In this document: positions 11,445-24,407 of the stretch, piece after piece
Position numbering within the stretch: the first letter of the stretch is position 1
Layout of the letters: the number at the start of each line of letters is the position of its first letter
Assembly: GCF_000003815.2 (NCBI RefSeq)
Contig: NC_049984.1
Coordinates: 13,582,550-13,646,549, forward strand
DNA from: Branchiostoma floridae
Taxonomy: Eukaryota > Chordata > Leptocardii > Amphioxiformes > Branchiostomatidae
Length of the DNA: 64,000 nt
Direction: 5' to 3'
Program-made: the position numbers and the translations under genes
Notes under the pieces: generated by a model
Told to the model about the DNA's origin: nothing
Databases searched by the model: none
What the model saw: the letters and a program-made list of their open reading frames with translations, nothing else

Positions 11445-12390
11445 GGAGGCAGGAATAGAAGCTGCTTTAATACTGGATTTAAACTTGAAAAGAAGCTGAC
11501 TAAACCTAAATGTCAAACTGAATCAATAGTACCAACAGATAAAAAACTGTAAGTGTTCATTAAGACATTATCATGATATTTACACATAGGTGTTGAATCA
11601 TGATCGTCTTGCTAGTACCATGTTCATTTGGGTACTTGTACTTCCATGCTTAAAGATGCATTATTAAGGATGCATGACAATATTGAAAATGCATTCTGCA
11701 AGAGACTTTGTCATCAAGGAGAGTAGAAGTATTTCTGGTACATGCTCATATAGAATTACTTAAACCTTGCTTTTTGGCATCTTTGATAGTTCTTTACTGA
11801 TATAACATGCATAATTTTGAGGATTAAAGAATTTTGAAAATGTATAAAATCAATCAGTCATTGTGTTTGTATGTGTATGTGTGTCCTGTTGGATATAGTT
11901 AATTACACAATATGAATTAGTACAATACTAGTGCTTCTCACAACATTGCAGTTCCCAATCTTCATCTTTGACTTGAAGCTAATACAAAGGCTTGACAACT
12001 AAACATTTGAGAACAACATAATGTTACTGAAACAAGTGCATGCAATTCAACTGGTACATCCCAGATAGAATTTTTGTTTAAAAGAAAATCAGGTATGGCA
12101 CATACTAAAGCATAATATTTGCTCACACCTGCCAAGGTTTTATCATAAAACTTGCATCAACGTCATTTGGGGCTGAAGTTGCAGGATTTATCCTGCTGAT
12201 CAACACTTCTTTTTCTATTTGTTCCTTTTTTTTTTGGTCTGTTGTTAGACCAGGCAGGATTAAAATTTGGACTATATTGATTCAAGACATTGACCTAAAA
12301 AATGAGGCACCAGGTCTTTGTGGAGTTGCCAAAAACGTGACGTCATCCATGCCCCTGCTGTACATTTTGGGAGACCCGTCCTGAGGAGCA
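11445..12390. other. AURKAIP1 3' UTR and short intergenic spacer
   Basis: The UTR probably ends near 11845 after ATTAAA at 11823-11828. The rest is AT-rich. No other gene was recognised. Confidence 0.4.
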
Positions 12391-12395
12391 GACTC

Positions 12396-12569
12396 GCGCC
12401 ATTTTGTTCTCTCCACAGGCACGCCGTGTTTTCAGACGATATCACGGCGTTTTGGTGACTGTGAGGGGAAAACCACTCTGCAGCGTGTGCATCTGTGCTG
12501 TTCATTCACAGAGGAGCAGATCACCTCTAGAAAGTCAGCGCACTTGATATATTTGCTCAGTTAGTAAAG
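12396..12569 (+). promoter_or_regulatory. Probable RBM39 promoter and 5' untranslated exon
   Basis: GCGCCATTTTG at 12396-12406 is a YY1-type core-promoter element common at housekeeping genes. A plausible non-coding first exon follows and ends at TTAGTAAAG|GTAAGG (donor after 12569). The next acceptor is CTACTCAG near 13249, just before the coding ATG. Evidence is motif and splice-site only. Confidence 0.45.
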
Positions 12570-13275
12570 GTAAGGCCTAAATCTCTGTGAAATATTATGA
12601 TTTTTTGGCACTCTTTATAACGTTACAGACTGTGAAGCAAAATTATGTTGGCGAATGTTCCCTCCATGCATGCTGTAAGGTATATAGGTCACGAGAGAGA
12701 CATTGGTTTTGTTGAATTGCATTTTGTATAAGGTTTCCTTGTGGTTTTCTGGCCTACACAGATAAATCGCGCAGATAAATTCTCTCCTGACCGTGCGAGT
12801 CACATGAGCTGAACACTGAAAACGTAGGCGTGTAGAAAACGTAAATTATGTTACATAACCACGTTCTCCTCACATGTATCCAGGTCATCCCCCAAAATGA
12901 GCAAAAAACTGCCATTAAGGTGCATGTATCTTACGGGAAATTCTGTAGGTATTGTTTCTTTTTGGGGAATTACCTTTGAGGTAGTCAGAGAAGGGAAAGA
13001 TCGTGATCACAAAAATGTGTTTTCAGCAAATCCCATGCCACAAAACCCTAGAAATTATTATATGGTGTGGGCTTTTACTTGTTTAGCTCTGTGTAGTCTG
13101 GAAGCAGTGGTCAACTATCTATGTGTGTCTCATGTGATAAAAAAAACAACAAGATACAATAGAATAATCTTACCCCTTTCCCAATGTGCTTGGACAAGAT
13201 GTAAACAAACTTGAATAATTTGAGACCATTGTCTTTGTGACCTACTCAGGCTGTCTGATACAGTGAACAGCAGCC

Positions 13276-16200
13276 ATGGCTGACGACTTTGATGTGGAAG
13301 CAATGCTGGAAGCCCCTTACAAGAAAGAGGTAGGTTATCTCTCTAGTCTCTTGTCAGCATAGACGTTGATGGCTATTTGAATTTTAAGGAACACTGTAAA
13401 ATTATAGAATTTTGAGTGCATCAAATTATAATTCTGATGGAATACGAGATGAAAAATTGTCTGACGGAGAAGTGAATTTGCAAGGTAAATCTGTGTTAGT
13501 AGAAAATGTTGTTCTGCTGGTAGGAGCAAATTATGAGAGGGTGCATTGAAAAAATGATGCATGATAAAATACCCCATTGTCTTAAGTGTTCATAGAATAG
13601 AAAACTAGTCGTCCTCTAACTTCTAAGATAACAATTACCACTATTTTTCTCGCTGAATCAGATTGATAGTATCATTAGGAGGATAACCTTCAATTGGGAA
13701 GGCAACAAATTAATTCTTTATGAAAAGATTGCTCATGGCCCAGTTTTGAAAAATAATCATTTCATTTATCATAATCAAGTTATTATTTCTGTAGCTTGTA
13801 TCGATAGAACTTGCTGTTTTTACAATAATGTAATTGATTAACCCACTCTTGCCCTTGTTCCAACTGCACATTTTAGCAAATCGGAGAGTTCTTAAATCAA
13901 TTGATCTGTTTAGTTTATTTTGTCACTTTTACATTAAGAATTTCGACAGGTAGAGTCTACTGCAAGTTAATTTAATTCCATTTTCAAGAAAATGAACTTA
14001 ATTTTGTGAAGACAAAAGCACTGACCTAGTATAGTGACTTAAATATTTTAATTGCACCGATACTTTTCAAGCTTGCACTTACAAATGAGAGTGATAGGAA
14101 CAATTGAATATTTGTAACATCATTGATCTATAATCAGCTACCCATTCCAATCAATGCTGGATGTAATTAGAAGTAATGATTGAACTCAAAACTGCATTTG
14201 CAGTGGTCATGTAGCATGTTTTTGGCTATCTCAAATCAGATGGCTATTGATATGGCAAAAGAACATGTCCAGCATTGAATTTGTGTCCATTTGTCCAGTT
14301 TGACTGCATGATTTAGTTTTGATTATTTAAAGTGTGTAGTAATGTATTTTCTGTCTTCTCCCTAAGGGATCATTATGTAACCTCTCTTAGATATTTGGGA
14401 TTTTTTTGTACACATAAAAGAATTGGTTAAACTGTAACCAAAGACATAATTATTTGTTGTCTAAAATAGGGAGAAGACAGACATGTTAGTGTGTGTATTA
14501 ATGTTCAAGCTGGACAAATTAGAAGTCTTGTGTATCGGCCCTGTCTGACTGCTGTTGCACATTTCATTCTCTCGTTGTAGACCTCATTGACTTTGTACAG
14601 CAACAGTTTGCTTCAAGGCCTACGAGGTAGTGATCATCACCCCAAGTTTGCACACACCTACATCGGCTCTCTCTTACTCTGACAACAGGTTTATAGTATA
14701 GTTGTAATCCTAACAGCGTAGACATTATCCTTTGCCAAACAAAGAAGCACAAAACATTCGGCCCATAAGATTGCATGTGGAAGTTTGCAAAAAAGTACTT
14801 TGCTGTAATTCTTAGCTCTTTGGGAAAAGTAATATTGGGATAACAATTGGCAGTTGGGGAATTCCATCTTATTACGTGATGGACTTAATGTTTTGTTGTT
14901 CATGTGATATTGTCATCTAACTCCGTCTTGAGTCATCCATTTCTGCATTCGAAACATCAACAAAGTAATGCTTGTATCAAATGAGCTTATCTAACAGAAT
15001 GAGATGCAGGTTTTTTGCCTTTTCTTCAACTTCGATGCCCAATTTGTAAGTCATGTAACTGTTGATGACTCATTGGAAATGATACCAAAATTGTCAACCT
15101 AGAAGTCAAAGCTATAGCTAGACATTGAGATTGATAGTTTGAAAACAAAGACAAGAAAACAGTGAAACTTAATCTATAGGACTAAAGTGTGGATCCCCCT
15201 CTCGCCCCAGGGTTTAATGAAGCAAGCTGTTGGACACCTCCTTCATCTGATGGCTGCAGCCTTGGGAGCTGACTTCCTGCCGGCTGATCTGTCGCTCTCA
15301 ATAACTGGGAGTCAATGAGTGGCCTAGTGTATGACAATGATATTGGTACATGGCTAGTGCAACTGGCTCCACTGTGTAGTTAAACCTTCACTCATGGGTG
15401 TGTCAGACTTGTCTGCCTAGTCAGGCATCCGTCTCTGTCCAGTGCTTACTTTTATAGGCAGTTGAGGTTTTTACTTTATTTTTTTTCTGCTCATACATCC
15501 TACAGCCATGCTGGCCATCTTTGAGCTGGCACAGCCGTGTGGCTTCTAATATTGATGGACCAGATACACATGTGAATATGTAGTACACTCCAGCGACAGT
15601 AAAAAGTTCTATTGAATGCGGCATTACTGACTGAATTTTATGCTGTTGTTTTTCTTCCTCCCACCCCTTCCCACTTCTTGGCATCACAACACCCACCGTT
15701 GTTGTCACATCATTTTGCTGTTGTGTTTTCGGACCTGATAGGACATCTCCAGCAAGTCCAGCGGTGACAAAGATGAAGAAAGAAAGAAGTAAGTTGTTCC
15801 ATTATTTCACAATGGCAACAGGTTGTAGATAACATGTGTAGACAGTACATGTTGACATGGTCCCAGTTATCTAAACAGGAAATAAAGGGGAAGTTGGAAA
15901 AGATCTGGTCAGAGTTTTGTCACGCTATACAGGGTGGTCATTTTTATGTGGGCATGCATCGTAAAATCTACCATTGGCATTTGCCTGTGAAGCTGAAAGC
16001 TAAGTCCACAGTAGATAGTTTCATCAAAACTGTATAGCATCTTTTCAGGCAAGAAGGATAACAATCTCCCTTATATCGTGTACAAATAGGTAGAGGACAA
16101 TGTGGCAGATATTCGTTTCTCTAGCCCCATATCAGTGGAGGCCCTATAACTCACAGGGTAAGTTTGATATTACTAATTCAGGCAGGAAATCTGCTTCAAA

Positions 16201-19200
16201 GTTTTGACTACTGAGAGTCCATATCCGTGAGTTTTTCAGATATCCTGCTGGAATTTGTTGTGGTGCATTTAGCTCTTAATGTGTGCAATGTGGAGATACC
16301 ATGTTGACTTTCTACCAAGGTCATGTTGTAGATATGGCCCCAGGTAGCCGAGAAGATGACTGACATAGACATGGTGAAACTTTCTTTTATTATGAACCTA
16401 AGCAAGGATTTAGGGTAATGCTACTGTTACCATTGAAGGAAGGTGAAAGTGATACACTTTAAAGATTTTTGTCATATTGAATGTATGTCATGCTTTAATT
16501 TGTAAGCATTGATTGGTTGAAATGCCAGTAGTCTTCACAAAACTTCTCTCCAGTTTTCACTTCCACGTTTTGTCCCTTACCATAAATACGATATATAAAC
16601 AAGGCAGGTCATGGCACATAGAAATTACTTGTGTTTGTCTGACAGCACTTGTGAAGGTGATGGCTTATGTTTGTTACTTTGCGTGGTTTCCTGGCAGGAA
16701 GAGGAAGAAACACAGCCGCAGCCGCTCTCGAAGTCGTGACAGGCGCTCCCGCAGCAGGGACAAGGACAGAGACAGGCGCCGCTCCCGGAGCCGTGATCGC
16801 AGGTCGAAGAGTCGTGATCGGAAAAGGTACGTACATGTACTTATGTCCGTGGATTGATGTGTTAAAGGAATAGAGCCATGGAAAGATTTTGACATTGTGT
16901 CCTGAATTGCTACATGGCTTGTTAAAACTTCTCTTTTCATGCTTGTGCATGTACAGTGAGGAAATGTCCATGGGAAGCTGTTGGCACAAATAGTCTAGTA
17001 CTTACAGTGTAAATGCATTTAGGTTTAATTTCGCGTTAGCGGGAAAATGCTTTTCGCAGTGGTTTTAATTTCGCGGTTGCAACATGCACTGCATAAATCT
17101 CTTACTGTTCTGGAAAAATGTTCACAGTGGTTTTAAGTTCGCGGTGAAGTGGCCATTAAACCACCGCGATAGTTTCTGCATTTACAGTACATCTTGGGGG
17201 AAATACTACGAGCTTTTTAAAATACTACAAGCTTTTTAAAAACTTTACAATCTTGAAGAGCATGTGTGAAATTATTTATTGCTGGTTGAATCAATTGCAG
17301 GAAGAGCCGGTCTCGGAGTCGAGGACGTTACCGGGATCGCTTCCGAAGAAGCAGAAGCCGCAGCCCTATCCGCGGTGGACGCTACAGGTATGTGCCATGG
17401 GATTCTTCACTGATGTTTATGAAGAAAAATTTGATGGATGTCTCAAAGACACAATCAGTATGATATTGTTCGTAAGACTCGTAATAGGGACTGTAAGGCA
17501 TCTTCAGAAGTTAAAGACCAAGACCAGCTCGCATTCCAACCTTACTTGTCTGGAAGCAAAACAAACATGCTGGAGGACAAATTTAAAACTAGCAGCAAAT
17601 TACCATAAAACCGTGCCTCTTTTAGCCCCCTCCCTACTGAGTGCTGTTGAAATCAATCTTATGGTTTTCTATGCGATGAATTGTATTTGATGGAAAACCA
17701 CAGGCGGATGCTTATAACAAAGAAAGAGCAGTCCCTTTTATCACGCCAACCTGCATTGCATTAAAGTAGCTCCATGTGGAAAAAAGATAATACGAGATGG
17801 TAGATATTATAGTTATTATCCAAATGAATGACTGTCAACAAAGCTTGTTAGATAATGACAGGCCCTTACTATACAAATATCTCAGAAAGATCAATCTGTG
17901 AACACCAAATACAACCATGTGACAAAGAATGCCGTTCATTGTCAATAAAATTGAATCTCAGTTGTATATGGATTATAGTCATATCATTTTTTTTAAATTT
18001 GAGAAATGTCTTGAAAATATTTCGAACAGTGGACATACTGTTTAATAACCCATTTCATTGCTGTGCATTATGTTAAAGAGTTATAAGTAAGCAATTAGTG
18101 GAGACTGGAGAAGCTTGTTGAATTTGCAGTTTTATGTTAAAACAGGAAAATTTGTTAGATAAATGAAGTGTGTAGTGACAGGTTGCATTTTTTTCACATG
18201 CAGACAAAACTTTGGTGGTCAACCCAGGTATGAGTAATCAAATCACTAGGTTTACAAATTTTTTGGGAACCCACTAGTTTCTGCTATGGATTAACTCATG
18301 TTGGCAATCATGTTTTGAGGCTTAAATGTATCAAAAATGAAAACTGTCCCTTTTTATATGTATACTCGACCCTTCTGAAATTATATGTCAATAACTTACC
18401 TGTAGCACAACTCTCAGATGCTATGGCCAAAAATGGTTTGCAAGAGCATCAAGTGATGTCTCCTACATTGACCTGTTTAACATGCATGAAAACAACCTAT
18501 TGGCAGTCCCCCACCTATTCGATCTCAGCAGTAAATGTAATGCAAGTGGTAGTTGATAAAATGTACATATGTCAGGTATGCCAGTCGGCATGATGCTGTG
18601 ATAATACATTTTGAAAAACCCCTCATCGGAGCTTTACCCGATTATGTGCCTGTGAGCTCCACTAACCATTCCTGAAGCTTACCTGTGTGGGTTGATAACA
18701 CTAAAACATTAAGTCCAACCCCATATGGGATGAGCAAGGTTGTGATGTATGCTGAGTTGCGATTTCTGTCTCCCCATGCAGACAACAGACTAAGCCTGCT
18801 GAACAACCAAGGTAACTGGCTGCATGGAACCAACTGCTATAGATACTGTTATTAGAAAAATGGTGCATATGAGAGAAAGAACTGTCAAAGCAAAGGAAGG
18901 AAATGTACAGCGTTTACCAGGAATCCAAATTGTAATCAAGAGGACTAAAAAAAGTGCTAAGAAAGCTTACAGTCTCATCCATGAAGAAAAATTGCATGGC
19001 AATTTTATTAAGGTTCTAAACATAAGTTTCAGGTTGTCTGACAAGGTTCAGTAATGATGTCACTCACTGTGATTGACAATCAAAAGATGCAAAGTTAATG
19101 CATGGCTTCCTTTAAGCAAATGGTGGAAAGAATAAGTTTTGATGCCAATGAATTAGAAAGATTCTTTATATGAGACAAAATGTATTAAGGACACCTCCAA

Positions 19201-22200
19201 TGTGCACCAACCTTACACATTGATCAGTTTGTTCCTTTAACTTGGCATTATAGTTACATATAATAAAATATGCTGTGAAATGTATATTTTTTTATAATGG
19301 TGCCTACAAGTACACAAACACACGCTGTACTGGGGACACAGGCCATACCTCCAACATCTGTCTCTATCTGTCAGCCACAGACATACCTCTTGCCTTGGTA
19401 ACCTGGAAAATAAATACTTTGGATGTCAGTGATTTCTACTGATGTCAATGACTCAACTAGCTTCCTCTGTCGGATACATACCCTGTGTATAATGATACTT
19501 TTTTCGTACACTAAATTTCACGTCAATTTCTTTTCAGGGCTCGCAGTCCGAAGAAGAAGTCTAAGTCAAAAAGTCCTTTGAGGTAAGTCTTACTGAAGGA
19601 TTGTAAGATATAGACCTAGTATGAATGATGAAAGTAAACAGGTATTTACAGACTAAGTTTTGAAATTACCTTGAACTTGCAACCCTGAAATATTTCACCT
19701 AAATGTTGGAGACTTTTTTGTCACAACTCTCCTCATAGAAGTCCCTATTCAGTATGAACACAGTAATTTCAAAATGACAAAGAATATCTGTTGTGTTTGT
19801 TGTTTGACATGTTCCCATTTACTTGTGCAGGGAAAATGGTGTTACCAAGGATGAGAGTGGGCCTCAGCTGTCTCCAGAAGAGCGGGATCAGCGCACAGTG
19901 TTTGTCATGCAGCTGTCCCAGCGGGTCAGACCTAAAGATCTGGAAGATTTTTTCTCATCAGTTGGAAAGGTATCAATCTCTTGATGTATTGTTGATTTGC
20001 ATCTTGTTAAGCTAAGTACCAAGATATTTGGCATTGTTAGGTTGAGCTATGATGAGGATTTAATGTAGATGATTGTCTGTGACAATGTTGTGCATGCTTT
20101 TATTGTACTGATGACAACTTAAGTTGATTTCAGATCCTGCTCTGCCAGCTGGCTCAGTTGCAGGTTGTGCTGACGTCTGGTTGTTCTTTTGCAGGTCCGT
20201 GAAGTTCGACTTATAGCTGATCGCAACTCCCGACGCCACAAGGGCATTGCGTATTGTGAGTTTACTGACGCGTCGTGTGTTCCAATGGTAAGGACACAGT
20301 TGTCCAATTTTTGAAGCAGCAATCTCTCTTTACTCTGTTTTAGGTTCGTGATGTGCGGTTAGTGTCAGACCACAAATCACGTCGCTCAAAGGGCTTTGGC
20401 TATGTGGAGTTTGGAGACAAATCCTCAGTCCCATTGGTAAGGCTACCCCCTCCTAGTGGCATGCAGCTTCTACTGTTCATCCAGTGTACTGAATATGAAG
20501 TTAAGACCATGTCATCACTGTGGGACATGAGGAGAGAAGTTGATTGAGTGTAACAGTTCCCAACATTTTAACAGACTATAACATGCCAAAGAATTATTCA
20601 GTGTTTTTTCTTTAAAATATTTAGTCCTATGAGACTCTTACATTTTATAACTATTCACTTACAACATACTGATGAAATGTTCAATTGGTCATCCAGTGTT
20701 TGTGTTTATATGACATTTCATAAGGTTCTTACTGAGCTTTAATGTGCAAGGTGTTAGAACACAAAACTTTAATATTTGATGTGGATATTGTATGTAGAAG
20801 TTTAATGTAATGAGGTTTGAGATTGAGCACAGTATAGTTATGTAGATTGTAAAGTTATTAGAAGGTAGAGAACAGTTTGAAGTATTGTATCTGTGTTTGT
20901 ACTCCTTAGGCTATTGGTCTAACCAACCAGAAGCTACTTGGAGTCCCCATCATTGTGCAAGCATCTCAGGCAGAGAAGAACAGGGCAGCAGCCAACTCTC
21001 AAAACCTGCAGAAGGGCAGCTCCGGCCCCATGAGACTGTACGTGGGCTCCCTGCACTTCAACATCACAGAGGACATGCTGAGGGGAATCTTTGAGCCTTT
21101 TGGAAAGGTTTGTCATTGCTCTTTCACTTCATCTGTGTTCCAAACACTTACAACATTTATATGCATAGAAGTATTCCTTTTTACGAAAGTCCTGTCTGGT
21201 TATACATTATACTACTGGAAGCAGCAGACAAAAAGGAATTTCTTGGATTTGGTTGAGTACACAATGCCACTTGTACATTGCATGTATATGTTAACGTGTG
21301 TACTGAAGTTCTACTGCCAGTAGATAGTTTGTTACAGAATTACTACCTGTGTTAAGGTTTCAAATCTGTTGATTGAAAATCGCTATCCTTTTGGTCCATA
21401 CAGATCGACAACATTCAGCTGATGAAGGACAGTGAGACGGGGCGCTCCAAGGGATACGGCTTTATCACTGTAAGTCAATATGGTGTCATTTCTTCCGTTA
21501 CAGTGCCATGGATTTGCAAGTCAATTCAACATTTATCTTCATGTTCCTATAACTTTGTTTGAACTTTGTGTTACATAAGTATGTGTTGCTAAGCATGACT
21601 AATCCTGTAAAAATAAATATATATTAATACCAAGTGGGGATTGTGCTGTAATCCTATATGAAAGGGTCCAGTGTTCTGACAATGGTTTCCTTTTGCTGCC
21701 ATGTACATAATTCTTTTTATCTTCAATGTGTACCCTGCAGTTCCACGATGCAGAATGTGCAAAGAAAGCCCTTGAACAGCTGAATGGGTTTGAGCTGGCA
21801 GGCAGGCCCATGAAGGTGGGGCACGTGACGGAGCGGTCAGACGCAGGAGCAGCAACGTCCTTTCTGGACAGCGATGAGCTGGAGCGGACAGGCATCGAAC
21901 TGAGCACCACGGGGCGTCTCCAGCTCATGGCTAAGCTGGCTGAAGGTCAGGAATATTTCAGCTTGGTATATTTTAGACTGATGTTTCTTGGATATTGACC
22001 TTTTTTATCCTTTTAGTTGTTTAGTTCTGTTACCTCTCATCACACTTATTAAGGACATATCAGTCTGAGCTTTCACTGTTAAATTTCTGACCATTTTTTC
22101 CCCATTTGGTACATCAGCTTGCACAAATTGGGGATAAAAAAGTCCCAGACTTGATTGCAGTCTAACCATGTATTATCTGTACCTCCATAGGAACTGGGTT

Positions 22201-23438
22201 TGAGATGCCAGCTGCAGCCCAGTCAGCGTTGAACATGCCCATGGCTAGCCTGACAGGCCTGCCCACCCTTCCCGGGGCAGGACCAGGGGTAGCCGCCCCT
22301 GCAGGGGTCATGCCTGCAGCAGGGCAGCAGCAACCTCCTCCCCCACCTGTACCCATCCCTGCGTATGCCACGCCGTGTTTCCAGCTCTCCAATATGTTCG
22401 ACATCAAGATGTAAGTATCAGCACCGGTTGATAGTTCAGCTTTAGGGTAACACACATATTCTTGTCAGATGCTACTGTTAAAGAGATTCGATTGATTAAA
22501 AGATGTTTATTACTTGTCTCATGCAGGGAAAATGCTCCAAACTGGGACATGGAGATCAGGAATGACGTGGTTGAGGAGTGTACCAAGCACGGGGGTGTTC
22601 TGCATGTGTTCGTGGATAAAAACTCTGACAACGTGAGTCATGACACACATTCTCATTTTGTTTTTCTGTCACTCTATCAACAGTAAAGCCTGTTTTTTGT
22701 AGGTGACCTTTGTATATTTGTTATAAGTGGTATTCACAACGGCTTCTCTTTGCCAGCAGGAAAAATGTTTTGTGCAAGTCGTAATCACAATAAATGAGTT
22801 TTGGCTAAAATCATTTTTTCCCTGTACAGACTGCTGATCCATTGCAAGGAGGAGAGCAATCACAGGTCAGTATAGAATTGTTGTTACTATTGTGGACATA
22901 GTATTATCTACGAAGAATGGGGCAGATGCCAGAGTTTACAGCCCAATCTTGTCCACCTACAACCATCATTGGAGAAAAAGCCTGTTGATGATTTGTCCTG
23001 GTTGAGGTAGCCTTTCTGCAGCAAATTAATTGTGGGTAAAGCAATGGGGAAAAATGCTGATCCGGTGACCAATTTTGCCACCTTCATAATTACTTGTTCT
23101 CAAACTTGCCTCAACCTTTCCTAGGCTCTTCTATTAAAGGCCTGTATTTTTTTTAAAACACCTCTTAATGTAGCTCTATCCTCATTATTTATTGACATTT
23201 ACTCCTACAAGTAGGATACGGAAAAGTTCACCATACTTTGTTCTGTTTACAGGGGAACGTTTACGTGAAGTGTCCCAATATCCAGACAGCGGCAGCCTGT
23301 GTAAATGCCCTACATGGAAGATGGTTTGCAGGAAAGATGATCCAAGCCAACTACGTGCCAATAGTGAATTACCATGCGCTGTTCCCTGAAGCAATTACAG
23401 CTACAACGTTGCTGCAGCCTGCGAGTGCACAGCAGTGA
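13276..23438 (+). CDS. RBM39: RBM39 (CAPER alpha) splicing factor, about 554 residues
   Basis: U2AF65-related nuclear splicing factor and transcription coactivator. Coding exons: 13276-13329, 15742-15788, 16698-16826, 17301-17387, 18204-18227, 18782-18811, 19538-19582, 19831-19969, then 20195-20287 or 20344-20436, 20910-21107, 21404-21469, 21741-21945, 22191-22410, 22527-22632, 22830-22865, 23253-23438 (TGA). All phases fit. Order of parts: MADDFDVEAMLEAPYKKE start, as in the human protein; RS-rich domain (residues ~40-115); RRM1 (~155-230); RRM2 with RNP2 LYVGSL (~259-264) and RNP1 SKGYGFIT (~297-304); Ala/Pro/Gly-rich linker; C-terminal UHM with its RWF motif (~516-518). The human protein has 530 residues; extra length here comes from small exons. 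The first start is kept because it matches the family. Alternative RRM1 exons are listed separately. Confidence 0.97.
13330..15741 (+). other. RBM39 intron after the first coding exon
   Basis: AT-rich 2.4-kb intron. I found no additional conserved exon, repeat family or RNA gene in it. Short open frames on either strand have no recognisable similarity. Confidence 0.5.
16999..17189. mobile_element. Small TA-flanked MITE, copy 1 (RBM39 intron)
   Basis: Ends resemble TA-CTGTAAATGCATTT and AAATGCATTTACAG-TA in opposite orientation. The interior carries repeated TTCGCGGT and ACCACCGCGA blocks in inverted order. The same element recurs at 37971-38142 and 53178-53390. TA flanks suggest a Tc1/mariner-type origin. 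Confidence 0.75.
18204..18227 (+). CDS. RBM39 24-nt microexon
   Basis: CACATGCAG acceptor, 24 coding bases, then donor GTATGA. It keeps phase 2 to phase 2 and adds RQNFGGQP-type residues between the RS domain and RRM1. It starts with the same ACAA as the next microexon. Because it is a multiple of three it can be skipped without a frameshift; inclusion is inferred from the splice sites. Confidence 0.65.
18782..18811 (+). CDS. RBM39 30-nt microexon
   Basis: CCATGCAG acceptor, 30 bases and a GTAACT donor. It adds QQTKPAEQPR in the linker before RRM1, in the same phase as the 24-nt microexon 555 bases upstream. Either, both or neither would keep the frame. Confidence 0.65.
20195..20287 (+). CDS. 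RBM39 RRM1 alternative exon A (31 residues)
   Basis: Exactly 93 nt, phase 0 at both ends, acceptor TTTTGCAG and donor GTAAGG. It encodes the second beta strand to RNP1 part of RRM1: VREVRLIADRNSRRHKG, then RNP1 KGIAYCEF and SCVPM. This version has Ile-Ala-Tyr-Cys in RNP1, close to the human KGIAYVEF but with Cys in place of Val. It joins to the exon at 20910 (AIGLTNQ), as in human RBM39. Confidence 0.92.
20344..20436 (+). CDS. RBM39 RRM1 alternative exon B (31 residues)
   Basis: Exactly 93 nt, same phases, acceptor CTGTTTTAG and donor GTAAGG. It encodes VRDVRLVSDHKSRRSKG with RNP1 KGFGYVEF, then SSVPL. It shares 18 of 31 residues with exon A, differing mostly at RNA-facing RNP1 positions (Phe-Gly-Tyr-Val against Ile-Ala-Tyr-Cys). 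Only 56 bases separate it from exon A. Confidence 0.92.
22830..22865 (+). CDS. RBM39 36-nt cassette exon in the UHM
   Basis: CTGTACAG acceptor, 36 nt, GTCAGT donor, phase 0/0. It inserts TADPLQGGEQSQ between VDKNSDN and GNVYVKC of the C-terminal U2AF-homology domain. The human protein goes directly from DKNSAQ to GNVYVKC, so this insertion looks optional and lineage-specific. Confidence 0.7.
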
Positions 23439-24401
23439 CTACCTCTGTACAGTTGATGGTCCATACGCGTAGTCAGAGCACCCGCTCATTGTTTCTGTAT
23501 CGACCAGTGCAGATGTCCTGATTAGATTTTATCAGCTCTACATGTACTGAAAAGACTTCAATCCCCTGGTAGATGTCTTCTGCACAGGGACATCCAACAT
23601 TGTCTTGTATATAACTTGTCTGTGCATTTGAAAGTTTCCAAATTGAAAGTTTCCAAAAACCTTTGGCTGTATTTACCTTGGAAAAGAGACATGTTTTTAG
23701 GTGCTCAAGGTTGATTCTTGAGGGATGGAACTATGCTACTGAGTTATTTCAGTTATACCTGATTTTTGTATCCATTTATATTACATTGATTTCTTTTCAT
23801 GGGGAATGATGATGCAAAGGGACCAAAGTGCACACTATGTGTTTATCCAGAGGACAGAAGGATTTGCTTTTCAAAATAGTTCACCATCCTTGAAAACATA
23901 ACCCCTGTAACACAGCTCGAGACAAAATAGATCTCCTAAGCACAGGACAATACGATATACATGTACCAACCCATGGTTAAAAAAGGATTCTGTCATGTTG
24001 CATGAAAAGGCGCTGTCCAAAGGATTTGTGTATGGAAGACACAGAGAATTATATTAAAATTTTTAATTTTTTGTAGGCAGGGATTCAAATAGACCTAGCA
24101 GCTTTCTGTTAGTATTAGCCGTCTAGTTTTGTGCATATCTTGGGCTTTGTAAGTCCTGCAACTGCTACAAACAAATCTGAAAAAAGCTTGTAAATAGGTG
24201 TCAGCGCTACTTGTAGTTTTCTGGGTCAAAGATTGTTGTTTAGTATCTGCCAGTTAACCTTGTCTTTTGTTCACATATTCATGTTTGCTCCACGGCAATG
24301 ATGGTAGACCAAAGTACTGTTTACCTCATACATGCGGAGCCTTTTAACTTTAGAAATCACATATGGTCAGGATGACATGAAGATCTTACAAAGTCATTTA
24401 C

Positions 24402-24407
24402 AATAAA
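24402..24407 (+). terminator. RBM39 poly(A) signal AATAAA
   Basis: Canonical AATAAA at the end of a ~960-base 3' UTR (23439 to about 24425), followed by a GT-rich stretch (GTGTACTTGTTGTC). Confidence 0.7.

Noticed and set aside
10739-11516. Antisense open frames of 92-160 codons across AURKAIP1
   Set aside because: They are shadows of the Lys-rich AURKAIP1 frame (AAG gives CTT on the other strand).
12897-13214. 105-codon open frame upstream of the RBM39 start
   Set aside because: No family resemblance, lies in the putative 5' intron, and contains no conserved motif.
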